Assembly (NCBI GenBank): GCA_023055425.1
Contig: JALGPY010000004.1
Span: 60,349,718-60,413,717 of the forward strand
DNA: 64,000 bases
Direction of reading: 5' to 3'
Source of the DNA: Linanthus parryae
Lineage: Eukaryota; Streptophyta; Magnoliopsida; Ericales; Polemoniaceae
The notes under the pieces are model-generated. The model was not told the DNA's origin. It did no database searches and worked only from the letters and a program-made list of their open reading frames with translations. The translations under genes were made by a program, and so were the position numbers. The first letter of the stretch is position 1; each line of letters begins with the position of its first letter. Positions 1-10,770 of this stretch are shown in pieces.

Positions 1-2832
1 TCGCCTTAGTTTCCCAAATGTCTTGGCTGGCCTTAACACTCCTGCAATTGTCTTCGAATTCCGGGAGGCGTTTTAGAGACAAAAAAGATATATATCACTT
101 GAACGATGCTAGGGAGACATTCAGGGAGACGTTTGAGAGACACCATCAAGGAAAAAGATACTATTAGGGGTATTTAATTTGTTTAAAAAAAATCATGGGC
201 TGATCTGAAGCAAACAATCTCCTTTCCCTAACCATAGCCGCACCACTTTCCTTTCGGCAGCAACTTTGAAGCTAGTACATTAGGAAACCATGGCCATTTC
301 TTGGTAATGTGTTGTATTTATATATTTGTCAACTGGTCATTTACATTTAAATAAGTATATATTGGTACGTCGGCGTTTCCCTATTTTTCCAATATCGGCC
401 TCTCTATGACGTGCCCCCTCTGTTTCCATTTCGGTGCAACATAGTAGCTAAAGCTAGAAAAAAAATGGAATACATTGCACGGCTTTCAATATGTTGATTA
501 TAATTTCAAAATGGCTCAGAATGTTATACAACAATGAGAGATGCTTAATGCTAAGGACTATGAGAAGTGAGAACGCAAATCAAATGAGCTAAACTAGTAG
601 AGTGGCCTAGCTGAAAATCCGGGTGCGTAAGCTAGTTCCAAGGCTGTTCAAAATACAAGTGTGGTTGGGATGCCCACACTCTTTCACTGTTTGTGTTATT
701 CTTTCCTCCATGCTTTTCTCTATGTTGTACTACTTGTTTTACTAAAATTTACCCTATGGATGATTTAGTTTGGACTACTAAATGTGGCCTCCCTACAAGG
801 GGGCCTGTTGCTTGACTTGTATGTCATTAACATTTCTATCTATGTCTTCTTCTTGCCAGAAATGATAAGCAGTATATTATATCCATGTGTTCTTTCTCTG
901 TCTTCCTCTTTTTTTTGGTCATCCCAAAACAGTTTTCTTTTGGACAAGCAAATCACAATAATTTCATCATTACTTGATAGTGTTGCCCCTCTTCAAACAG
1001 AAATTCTGGATGCAACCAATAAACCATTGTGATAGGATGAGAAGTTCTTATGTCACATCTCAAGTCAAATAAGATTTTCACCAGTCAAAACAGGTCTAAG
1101 AGATGCATGAAAAATCCAACACATATTGGAAAACTGGACGGAGGGACTGTTTGTTTAATCATTTGCTTTAGTCAGTATCAAAGTTTCTTATCTCCATTCT
1201 CTTGCAGAAATAATGGGATAATTTAACTTTAGTATCTTGCATTAATTTGCTTGCTAGAGTTGCATTGCAACTAGCATCACTAACCTAAATAGGTTTTTGA
1301 TGATGTGGAGGTCTCTCTTTGTTTTCATTTGCTTCAGGACTTGATTATCTGTGTGCACACGTTCCATCGCAACTAGCATCACTAACCTAAATATGTTTTT
1401 GATGATGTGGAGGTCTCTCTTTGTTTTCATTTGCTTCAGGACTTGATTATCTGTGTGCACACGTTTCTCCTGTTTTCTCCACTCTGTTTCCAAGATACAA
1501 TTGGCTATTCTGCAACAATTTCCTATCTGTTGACTGAAATTACATAGAGAATAAACTCTTCTTTGATTCTTTTGAACTTTGATCTGATTCCATTTTCTTC
1601 TTCTTTATTATGATCTCTTGCATTGGGGTTTTTCTGTTGTGATATGACTCACATTTTGTTACTAGGCCTGGTTTAGTGCATTAAATTTCTGTTAGTTTCA
1701 GTTACACTGATCAAATTGTAAAGCACAAAAGAAATGCTCATAATCACATGCTTGAAGACGAGAAATACTACTTTTGTAATAACAAACAAGGAGAATGATA
1801 GTCTATCTTGATTTTGTGACATAAAAACGAATCAATGAAGACTCCTGTCATGCTCACCATGGCTAGAAATTTGTGTTTAGAAACACAGCTCATCTTTCGT
1901 GGTAAAGGGATAAAGAAGGCTCTTGTTGTCGTATCTCAGCAGCTACACTTACAATATCCAATTTCATAGCATGTTATTATGCTATGGGACCTTATCTCAG
2001 CAGCTACACTTACATCACCTTGTTTGAATAGTATAAGGCTCTTGTTGACGGCACTGCTAAGAGTAATTTGGAAGCTCAGGGGTCTGTTGTAGACTTGAGA
2101 ATTGAATTAGATAGTTGTACTGGTCGGGTTATTACCATAAGGTATCATTATCTTGTATGAAGGAGGTGGACAATATTCCTACAGTTAGAGTTCTGGATGG
2201 GTAATGAAAAGTGGTTTTCTTTTGGGCAGGAGCTTGCAGGAAGATTCATGAGAATCACACTGACGTTTTGTTGTTTTGTGCATCTATAACTACTTTACTA
2301 CTTTACTGAAGGTAGCCAATACATATCTCCCGAGATTGATGACCTTGCTTAAAAGATCCTATTTGTTACCCTAACCTTTGGTTTACAGGTCCCTAACCCT
2401 TTTAAGAAGGAATACAGTATCTATGGAGGGCGTTGTATGGCATCGTGACCTGTTTTCTTACATTCTTTACAGTTTGGACTATAAACATAGCAGCCACGTT
2501 TTTCACCATTGTTCCTCTTCTTTCCCCACTTTTCATCATTTATCAGTCTTAGAAAAGTAAAGAAATAACCTTTCAAGTTTCAAGACAAGAGAACACATAG
2601 ACTATTTATCAGATGGACAACTTCGAGTCTTCTCTCGAAGATTAAATTTTCCAACTACTTACTGCTGTATGTCACTAAGCTAACCCGATGATTACTTGCT
2701 CTGTACTAAGGTATCATTTAGCTTTACAGATTGCAGCTAAGTCTGATAACAAACTGCTTAACCACCATCCGTTCACTTGATTTTTTTCCTCGTTGCCTGT
2801 AGCACTCCTTGATAATATTTTTAACTTCACAG
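1..2832. other. 5' flank of the PHD-finger gene, start exon unresolved
   Basis: No convincing protein-coding exon or transposon was found here. The host gene's first recognisable coding exon begins at 2833 in phase 0, so at least one upstream exon with the start codon must lie in this stretch or before the window. A short open segment at about 2038-2142, ending in a possible GT donor, could be coding, but I do not recognise it. Small internal duplications are present, including a short repeat of a segment starting atctcagcagctac near 1936 and 1994. Confidence 0.4.
1267..1465. repeat. Tandem duplication, 102-bp period, two copies
   Basis: The segment beginning gcaactagcatcactaacc at 1267 recurs at 1369 with almost no change, a period of 102 bp. 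The short minus-strand open frame across it is repetitive only because of the duplication and is not considered a gene. The near identity of the copies suggests a recent duplication. Confidence 0.85.
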
Positions 2833-4415
2833 GAAGAACTTTGCGACATATGCGGAGATGTTGGTGATTCTGATGTACTTGCTCAGTGCTCCGTCTGCAA
2901 AATAGCTCGGGAGCATGCGTAAGCTCTCTCTCTCTCTCTCTGAATAAGTTAAAACAGTTTTGCGCATGTACATCTTCGGGTATAAGTTATCCTGGTAATT
3001 TTAGTTCCTGTGCAGGTTTCTCTATCTCACGTCACAGTTAAGCTGTATCAGACATGTTCGGTCGTATTATAGAACTTCATAATTATTTGTGAATGGTGCA
3101 TGTCTTCTGTTTCAGTTACTGCATGAAGATATTGCGCCTGGAGCGTCCTGTTGACTGGATTTGTGAAGCATGTGAAATGGGAAGTTTGATGTCTCCAAAA
3201 GATGTGAAAGAAAACTTGCCAAATGCTCTTACCCCTCCTGTGGTGGAACCTAGCAAAGTGCAGTATATTGCACCTAGTGAAGTAGCTAAGCTATCTTCAG
3301 GAGCCAAGAAGTTCAAATCCCCAACAAAAAGTATTTTGCTCTCGAGGCCCGGGCCATCAAAAAATGTGTCATCTATGTCTTCAGCGTGTTCCATCAAGCC
3401 CAAAGGTGCCGAAGCTGCACCTTTGAAGATCTTACCATTGAGTGTCATAGAAAATTCTTGTTCTAGATTAGCTGGACAATTGCTCCCGAGCCATAGCAGC
3501 AGCCCCATCAATCTTTTACCTAAACAGAAAGAAGCTCAGACATCCAGAGATACTAGAGGTGACTTTTCTCTACCAGATCTTTATAGAATGATTAGCTCTT
3601 GCTTTCAATATTTATGTCTTTCATTAATTCGAAACTCCTTTTTACCAACTTATAGCTTACCAACTCAAAGGTTATGAATTAATCACAATTAATCATGTTC
3701 CTAAAAACGGTTCATGTTCATGTTCCTAAAAACGGTTCATGGATTCTAAATCCGCTAGTTATTTTACATCATTTGGGTGAAAACATCTTACTAGTTTAAA
3801 TATTTTACAAAGCAATTCCGGAATAAAAACAAACTTGAGAAAACAATTATAGGAAATCATTTCATTGTGTAACAATTTGAAGTTTAATGGTTAGAGTTAT
3901 TTGGTTAGAAAGTCCAAATTATCCAATTGAAAGTCCAAACAATTATAGGAAAACATTCCATTGTGTAACAAACATTTAAATAATAAAACGCATACTTAGT
4001 TAATGCCTGTTTGGTGACGCTATGTAAGTCTGTCTTGTAAATTAAACCCTAATAATGTTTGGAGTGGTGTTTTGAACGAACTTCAGTTGTTTGTTTAAAA
4101 AGAATTTTGAGGGTACGTTGTGATATTTTAGTGTTCATTGGGCGAATATAGGACATAAACTGCGAATTCAGAAGGTCATCCTATCGTCATAAAATCCAAA
4201 AGTAAAATTAAAAGTCAAAATTCATTAGCTTCCATCTTCTATATGTTTTCTTATCCAACTTTCTTGCAACTCATCCTAGTAGGAATCTCAGATGACATGA
4301 CGTGTTCAATTTTGTCAGTAGTGCATTAGATGTACCGTCAGTCCGTCGTCGAAGACATGTTACTTACATATGCTGAGGCTCTAAGGCATTTAATGTATAC
4401 TTTTTACATATATAG

Positions 4416-4478
<63 letters not shown>

Positions 4479-7400
4479 TCAACAAAACTTACAAGTAGAA
4501 GCCTGAGTATTATTTCTAAGTAGCTGGTCTTTTCCACCCTGGAGGGGCTGGATGGTAATTTGGGGTTTCCGTCCATTGGTGGGGTCCGGCAACCGGGCTT
4601 TGTCCGCGGTGAAGCTAGACCGCGCCCCTTTTCCATTGTTTCTGGGTGCAAAGTGGTGAATTCCTCAGTATCTTCTTCGTCTGTAGTTATTCTAAATCTA
4701 AAAATCTGAATCACGTTGTCCTGATGATCAAAAAAGAATGTAAGCTAATTAAAGAAACTATAATAACTAGTCACAATTCCAAATCTTTCCTTATAATTAG
4801 AAGTAACTCGTTTAGGGTTGAAGAGAAAAAGAGAGTTGAATCTTAATTTTGTCGCACTAGAAAAAATATGTAAAAGTTCATGGAAGTTAAATTAGGGCTG
4901 AAAGTCACCTGATCGAGCTTCATATCTGATGATGATGAAGAGAAGAAGAGAGGAGGGTAAGTGTGATTATATTTGCTAATGTAAAGAGGGTTGTTGGTGA
5001 GGGGTATATATATAATACATAACTCGGTGGAGACCTTTTCCTACAAGTTTAAGGAATTATTTCTAACCTAGGAGGCGTCAACATGTGTTTCTGCTAACGG
5101 GTGCTCTCTCACACTGTCAGTAGCAGTTCGTTGCAGTTAAGGATTTATTGATTGATTTGTAATAGGGTAAAAAAATGTAGTTACCTTAAAAAGACATCTG
5201 TTGTTTTAACACAAGTTCAGGCATCTCTTGTTTTGCAAGCTACCTATCATGAATTATTCTTATTTGGGTGGTGATAATTACAACACGCAATTTTATAATA
5301 TAGGCGAGAATGTTTACCTTTCTCACCAACTATCTTCTTCTCGCAATTCCGGTCCCCAATACACAGTCCTTCCAAAGAAGAATGTGCAATTCGTAACCCA
5401 TTTTGCAAAACATCTCTGTAACAAAGCCTCTTTGCCGGCACCGAAGCCTCAACCCTGACCCATTGAGGTTAATGTCAGGGCAGTGTGAGTTGTGATTATT
5501 GATTAATTGTGTTGCATGAAAAATGTTACAGGCATGGAATGTTAGATTCTATAAAATTTGAACTTACGCGCGTATTTAAAAATCAAATTTATTTTTGTTA
5601 ATTTCTTACTCGCAACAAAATTGTAGATTGTGCGTACATATAAGCAGTTCTTCTTGTGCCAGGGCATGAATTGTTAAGGTCAAATGTATTATCCAATATA
5701 GGTTGATTCTGTTCAATGGTTTAGATAATCTGTCTCCTTAGTGTGATAAAATTCTGGGAACTCATCGCAGATCAAAACTAAAATTGTACCAAATTGTACT
5801 TGATGATGTATCTTCAATTTAGCATGTAAATGTTCTCTAACTGTCACCCTTACATGTGCTGTAACAATTGGTCTTTCTCATGATATATTTCAGAAAAGAA
5901 ATTTTGCCAAGTTCCCGGGAAGCAATATCTTCGCAAGGGACTGCATACAGCTACAAGAGATTTTCCTGCAGCACAAGTGATACCTCCTCCAGTTACAGGT
6001 CTGGCAAGAGCATCTCGCGTGATATTAATTTACGTGGTTTTCCCTAATGATTCTGATGTCTTGATTGTCTCCCTGTTTTGCCTGAATCGTGATATTCATA
6101 CCTGGTTCATTGGTGGTATTTTTCAGAAAATGAAGCCGCTCAGTTTCCTAGAAAGGAATATACTTTTGAGGAACATCCCAAAGATACAGTAGTGCCATCT
6201 TCTCCTGATACAGGTCCACATTGAAGCATGGCTTGTTAGATTAAGTTTCGCGTCTTTTGTTCCCCTTTCTTCCATGCCTTCCCTTCATTTTTATTTTATC
6301 TTGAGCATTTTTGTTTCTGTATGACTGAGTTCTGCTGTCCGTAACTCTTGCTCTCTTCCTGGTTTCTCGTGTGATCTTTACCAGAAAAGAGAACTGGTCA
6401 GGCTTCCAAAATAGAGAATATCCCTAAAGACACAGCTACACCTTCTGCCGAAATGGAGCACAATAGTAAAGAGGAAGAAGTGGTTGCAGACATAAGTCTT
6501 TTTGCAGCTCTAAGAGTGCCTCCTCCAAACGAAGGTCAGATGTGACGTCTCTGATATGTAAATTTGAATAGTCCTATAATCTCAGCTTCGTAGGTTCTAA
6601 TTTGAGCACAAAATTTATTTTATTAAATGATAGCACTTAATGTATTAGGTTTTAAGGAGGGGTTGATGAGTTCTGATGCCAATGAAGGTGCCCTGGTGAA
6701 GATTCTCCCTGAAGCTGAAGAATATTTCCCAATACCTGCACTACATCCTTCTTGGAAGTGAGTAACTTTCATTAGTACCTAATGTTCAATCTGGTGGATT
6801 GGCCCTCATTCGTCATGCTTTCATTTATGCATAGACTAACTTTGTTATGTTTGTGTTTTGTAGCGGAAACTTCGAGATTCTTGATCCTGTTTTCTCTAAA
6901 ATCAGTGGTGGATTACGAGCCCATCCTCCAGCTAAAGTTCTTAGGAAAGTCTATGAGTTTTCGATGAAGATGCCCAAAGTCCTTCAGTTTAGGATGTTCA
7001 CCCGTAATAGTATCTGGAATGATATATTTCAGGGTCATTGTCCTGATGCACATGATATTGGGTTGTACTTCTTCAGCAATAACCATGAGTGAGTGTATAT
7101 CTCTTGGGTTGTTGACATTTTTTACTATATATAGTACTTCTGATCTGTAATTCTGAGTCCAAGATGTTGTACTGCAGATCTGAGAATTACAGCTTTGTTC
7201 TGGATGTCGTAGAGAAGCTGGACCTAGTATTGAGTTGTCAAATAGATGGGGTAGAACTCTTGGTGTTTCCATCCACATTTCTGACTGCTGAATCTCAGAG
7301 TAAGCTCTTTCCTCTGCATATCTTATTTTCTGTTCTTTGATGGAAGATGACAAATAAACTTCGGCTTTTGTATAGCTATCATAACGGCTTTTGAACAATT

Positions 7401-8443
7401 GGTGATTGTTTTATAAACTTCTAATGGGCAAGCATTCTTCTTAAGTATTGGAAATGGAATAGATTTTCCCTTTATTTTCCCTATTTGTGCATAGTTAATG
7501 ACACTATTTATGGAAGAGGTCAACTTTGTCTTCTGAAGTTGGATTTTTTAATGTTAGCCCATGTTAATGACACTATTTAGCATTTATGACATTATTTAGC
7601 ATCTCATAGTAGTATGTTTCTGAAAGAATGAAAACCAGAAGGCTGGAGAGTATACTATAGTTGGAAAACACATAATGGCTCTATCGGGACACTAAAAGAT
7701 GAAGTATTTTCAGTTTTCTTGGTGCTGACAGCTCCAATTTTGACTTTGTCAATTTTAAATCAGAATGGTGTGGCCAATACTTCCTCTGCGGAATCTTTCG
7801 TCGTGTAAACAAATTAACAGTGAAGTGCACAAGTGATGAGAAGCTGGCCATCATACCTCAGCCTTCAAAATTTACCGATGAGGAGAATACTATTGAGGAG
7901 CGCTCTGCTGATGAGAAGCTGGCCATCATACCCATGCCTTCCGAATTTACCAATTACGAGGAGACTAATGGGGAGTGCAATGCTGATGAGGAACTGGCCA
8001 TAATACCTTATCCTTCAGAATTTACCAATGATGAGGAACTGTCCATTATACCTCATCCTTCAGAATTTACCTATGATGAGGAACTGGCCATTATACCTCA
8101 TCCTTCAGAATTTACCAATGATGAGGAACTAGTCGTTATACCTCATCCTTCAGAATTTGCAAATGATGCCCAGGCGCCAGATTTAACAAACGTGGAGGAC
8201 ACTATTGGGGATGAAGAAGATGGTTCAGTAGACATGGAAATTGACATGGAAGGTGGGAAACCGGTTGGAAGGGTTGATATACCGGTTCCGAGAGAATCAT
8301 TTAACTGGAGCCATGGAACTGCCATTCCAAAAGGGGACGACGTGTCTGATATGCCACCTTCGAAGAAAATGAAGTTGAAGCTGTGTACTCCACCTCCTGG
8401 CTTTGAACATTGTGGGCCGAGAATCAACCGGTCAAGGCATTAG
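2833..8443 (+). CDS. PHD-finger and SPOC-like domain protein, AIPP2/PAIPP2-like (N-terminus incomplete)
   Basis: Nine exons join in phase with GT-AG introns: 2833-2918, 3116-3558, 5894-5998, 6127-6213, 6385-6534, 6649-6757, 6864-7088, 7178-7299 and 7764-8443, giving about 668 residues to the TAG stop. Residues 4-50 form a PHD-type zinc finger: CDIC, then CSVC, then H-A-Y-C, then CEAC. Residues about 318-465 match the SPOC-like domain of AIPP2-type proteins: WNGNFEI, AHPPAKV, ELLVFPS and YFLCGIFRR are visible. Six acidic repeats and a basic, proline-rich tail ending near CTPPPGFE follow. In Arabidopsis, AIPP2 and its paralogue act in the nucleus with BAH-PHD and CPL2 proteins in H3K27me3-linked transcriptional repression; the same role here is inferred. 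The start exon is not identified. A likely 3'UTR intron spans 8471-8593. Confidence 0.75.
4364..4923 (-). CDS. Possible small gene nested antisense in an intron (weak SIAMESE-related-like motif)
   Basis: On the minus strand a TATA-like tract (5005-5014) precedes a pyrimidine-rich leader and an ATG at 4923. A 15-bp exon (4909-4923, MKLDQ) ends at a GT donor. An acceptor at 4721-4722 opens a 228-bp exon (4493-4720) that ends at a gtaagt donor in phase 0. A following acceptor would leave only HM and the stop at 4364; unspliced reading ends at the same stop. The exon is acidic at its start (ITTDEEDTEEF) and contains GCRTPPMDGNPKLP. That resembles the C-x-T-P...K-I/L-P motif of plant SIAMESE-related CDK inhibitors, with one extra residue; the second conserved block is not seen. 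It may be a real short gene, a degenerate copy or chance. Confidence 0.3.
4423..4473. repeat. (TA)n microsatellite
   Basis: About 25 TA dinucleotides in the 2.3-kb intron of the PHD-finger gene, directly beyond the donor site of the proposed antisense gene. Confidence 0.95.
5005..5014 (-). promoter_or_regulatory. TATA-like box of the nested minus-strand gene
   Basis: Read on the minus strand, an alternating TATATATA core lies about 85 bp upstream of the proposed ATG at 4923, with a CT-rich leader between. Its position suits a core promoter, but simple AT-rich sequence is common nearby. Confidence 0.3.
7835..8164 (+). repeat. In-frame coding minisatellite (2 x 75 bp, 4 x 45 bp)
   Basis: Within the last exon, six units repeat the theme DEELAIIPxPSEFTN. 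The first two units are 75 bp and carry an extra ten-residue linker; the last four are 45 bp. All lengths are multiples of three and the frame is kept throughout, so the array varies only the length of an acidic, proline-containing linker between the SPOC-like domain and the C-terminal tail. It could be a peptide docking array, but this is inference. Confidence 0.85.
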
Positions 8444-8470
8444 TTCGCTCCCCAATGCCTTCCTGAACCA

Positions 8471-8593
8471 GTAAGTATCCCCTGAAATTTTGAGATATAA
8501 GGTTTCTGTCTTTGTATTCTGAGTGAAGCCTTTTGAACAATTTTTTTGTTTGTTTTAGAGTATCTCAGGTATTTCCTGACCTTATGTGTACAG
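8471..8593 (+). other. Probable 3'UTR intron of the PHD-finger gene
   Basis: A gtaagta donor 27 bp after the stop codon and a pyrimidine-rich acceptor ending in tacag bound a 123-bp intron. The intron lies less than 50 bp from the stop, so it need not trigger nonsense-mediated decay. The transcript end is not clear; AT-rich sequence to about 8.9 kb could hold it. Confidence 0.45.
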
Positions 8594-8899
8594 GCTTTGA
8601 CCGTACTCCGGCGGTAGGACTGATGAGACAGTAAGCCATGAGAAGAAGGAATGTTAGCTGAGGTCGAAGCTGAAGTTAAGAAGGGAGTAGAGTTGTTGTT
8701 AGCAGCTCGAGAGTTGGTAAAAGAAATTACCCAGAAACTTGAATAGTAGTCAGGATCGTATTGGAGCATTAAAATGAATAGTTGTAGAAGCCCTTTGGAA
8801 TTTTGATTGGGTTGTCATCATATTATTGTTTTGTCTGAAGAATGTTGTTCTGCAACATGTATTCTTGAAGGATGATGATACATTGATGATATATGGTTT

Positions 8900-9732
8900 A
8901 GTTAACTTTTGTTATATCTTGTCAAGTACTACCACCTGTGTTTGGCAAAGTTGTGGAACAGAACTTGGTCACGAATTGGTGCGCCATCTGTTGTATACAG
9001 TGGATGATGACCATTTCATAATGACAGGATCATCTCTGAGGATAGTCTGGCAAAAGAGGCAGGCACTTGCCAACACAAAGTCAGTAGAGTTGAAGAGGAC
9101 AGCCAGAACTGGTAATGTTGATGCTAGCAACCATCCAAAAGAAGATCCAATGAAGTGTAGCCATCAGGAAGATCGATATGTCTTGATGATCAAATTTGTA
9201 GCGAGTAAGGGTATGTTCTGAGGATACTTAATTTCTGTGTTGTAGTCAATATTCTTTTTTTTCTTCCTCTCCTAGATTACTACCTCCGGAATTTCCTTCC
9301 AAAGATAAGAGCACATCTATCATCACTAATCTAAAGTCCAGAACTGAATGAAATTGACCCAGACAAAACCTGAACCGTCAAGCCAGGGAATCACTGGTTT
9401 CACAACCATCAACGTCCAAAAATCTGAAGTCCGTGCTTAGGAACCGATTAAGACCCGCAACTTGACAAATGTTATTTTCTATCCGAGGCTCAGTGGTGAT
9501 GACGACAAATAAACAAAGATTACGTTTGGTAATCATGATTATCTAAGATACGGAGGGATTTGAATTTCTCCATTCCGATGCTATTATCAGTCTAGAAATG
9601 TAAAGTTTTGAATTTCGGTTGGTTTCTTTATTGATTATCCAATGTAAAAAAGATGGACATATGTGTGCTCATGACAAGCAGCACATTGTCAACCCAAAAG
9701 AGTTTTACATGTGTGAGAGGCAGAGGTGCAAG
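8900..9732. other. Intergenic sequence, nothing recognised
   Basis: Short open frames on both strands have no recognisable motifs. No terminal repeats or domains were seen before the gypsy LTR begins at 9733. Confidence 0.5.
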
Positions 9733-10702
9733 TGTAGACACCGAAAATTCGTCAAATCAAAATAATTATGGACTAAACAATGTCCTAATTAAATGTTCAA
9801 ATGAAGAAACACGACAAGAAAAATTCAGTATCAGACCCTGCTGACTGGCGAATCGCATGACGCCACGTGTCAAATTACAGCTCAAGATTGACCAGCTTGG
9901 TCGCAAACATCAACTCCGATTAAAATGGAGGTTACATTGGAAGAACGTCTTAAGTGTACGATTATCGCATATGTAATTGTTTATTTATTGTTAGGAAAAC
10001 AACCAAAATAGACTTTCCTATAAGTACATCAAGCTTCCCTAGATTTTACAAAATTGTATAGGGTACCCCAAATTATTACAAAATTGCATAACGACCCCTC
10101 TATCTCCCTATAAATAGAGGAGGAAGTTCATAAGAAAAAACACATCTTCCAATACCTTTCTATACCTAAAACACTTTCTCTACATCTTTTCTTACAACTT
10201 TCCTACAACTTCTCTCAAGCTCAAAGCTTAGAAAAGAGAAGTCAGCAAAGTTCTGACAGGAGAAGCCCCCAAAGGAGCCAAGATCCTCGAAGGCGGAAAG
10301 ACTTTGAAGGAAGAAAATCCCAAAAGACGGCGAAGCCCTGACGAATAAGCCACAACGATAGTCGAATCTTCAAAGACAGAGAAATTCTGAAGATAAAGCC
10401 ATCCACCCCAAGAAAATCAAATCTTCAAAGAACATCGAAGTACGGTGAACCCGCGAAGAACAAGTCAAAGTCAAGCAAAAAGACCATAAGCCCTCGTGCC
10501 GGTCAAATCCCATCAAGGACGTGGAAGATCCAACCGTCCAAAATCATCCCATCAAGTTCAAATTCCCGAGAAGAATCAGAGGAGTAGTGTTTCTACTACA
10601 GAAATACGTTTCAGAGATTTGTATCCTGCTTATAAATAATAAAATGACATTTGTCGCCAAATTTCTGTGTTTACCCGCTTAAGCGCAAAATTTGTGTGTA
10701 CA
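9733..10702 (+). repeat. 5' LTR of the Tat element
   Basis: It starts TGTAGACACC, a start common in Tat LTRs, and ends GTGTGTACA just before the primer-binding region, about 970 bp. A TATA box (TATAAATA, 10109-10116) and an AATAAA-like signal near 10635 fit an LTR promoter and R region. There is no partner copy in the window, so the limits rest on the TG...CA ends and the adjoining primer-binding region. Confidence 0.65.
10109..10116 (+). promoter_or_regulatory. LTR TATA box
   Basis: TATAAATA followed by a purine-rich stretch lies in the middle of the 5' LTR, the expected place for the genomic RNA promoter. Confidence 0.6.
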
Positions 10703-10770
10703 AATTCTGGCACGCCCAGTGGGACATCTCTGCCTCTCATCTCTTTTCACAAAAAACACAAACCCTAAAG
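10703..10770 (+). other. Primer-binding region and gag leader
   Basis: TGGCACGCCCAGTGGGAC at about 10708 starts six bases after the LTR. A TGG-initiated 18-mer here is the form expected of a primer-binding site pairing with a tRNA 3' end. The tRNA was not identified. The leader runs to the gag ATG at 10771. Confidence 0.5.

Noticed and set aside
784..1032. 82-codon plus-strand open frame
   Set aside because: No motifs, leucine/serine-rich by base composition, no splice or promoter context; likely chance.
1254..1493. Minus-strand open frame with an internally repeated peptide
   Set aside because: The repetition only reflects the 102-bp DNA duplication; no homology recognised.
3116..3511. Minus-strand open frame opposite the PHD-finger gene exon
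   Set aside because: It is a shadow of the confirmed plus-strand coding exon.
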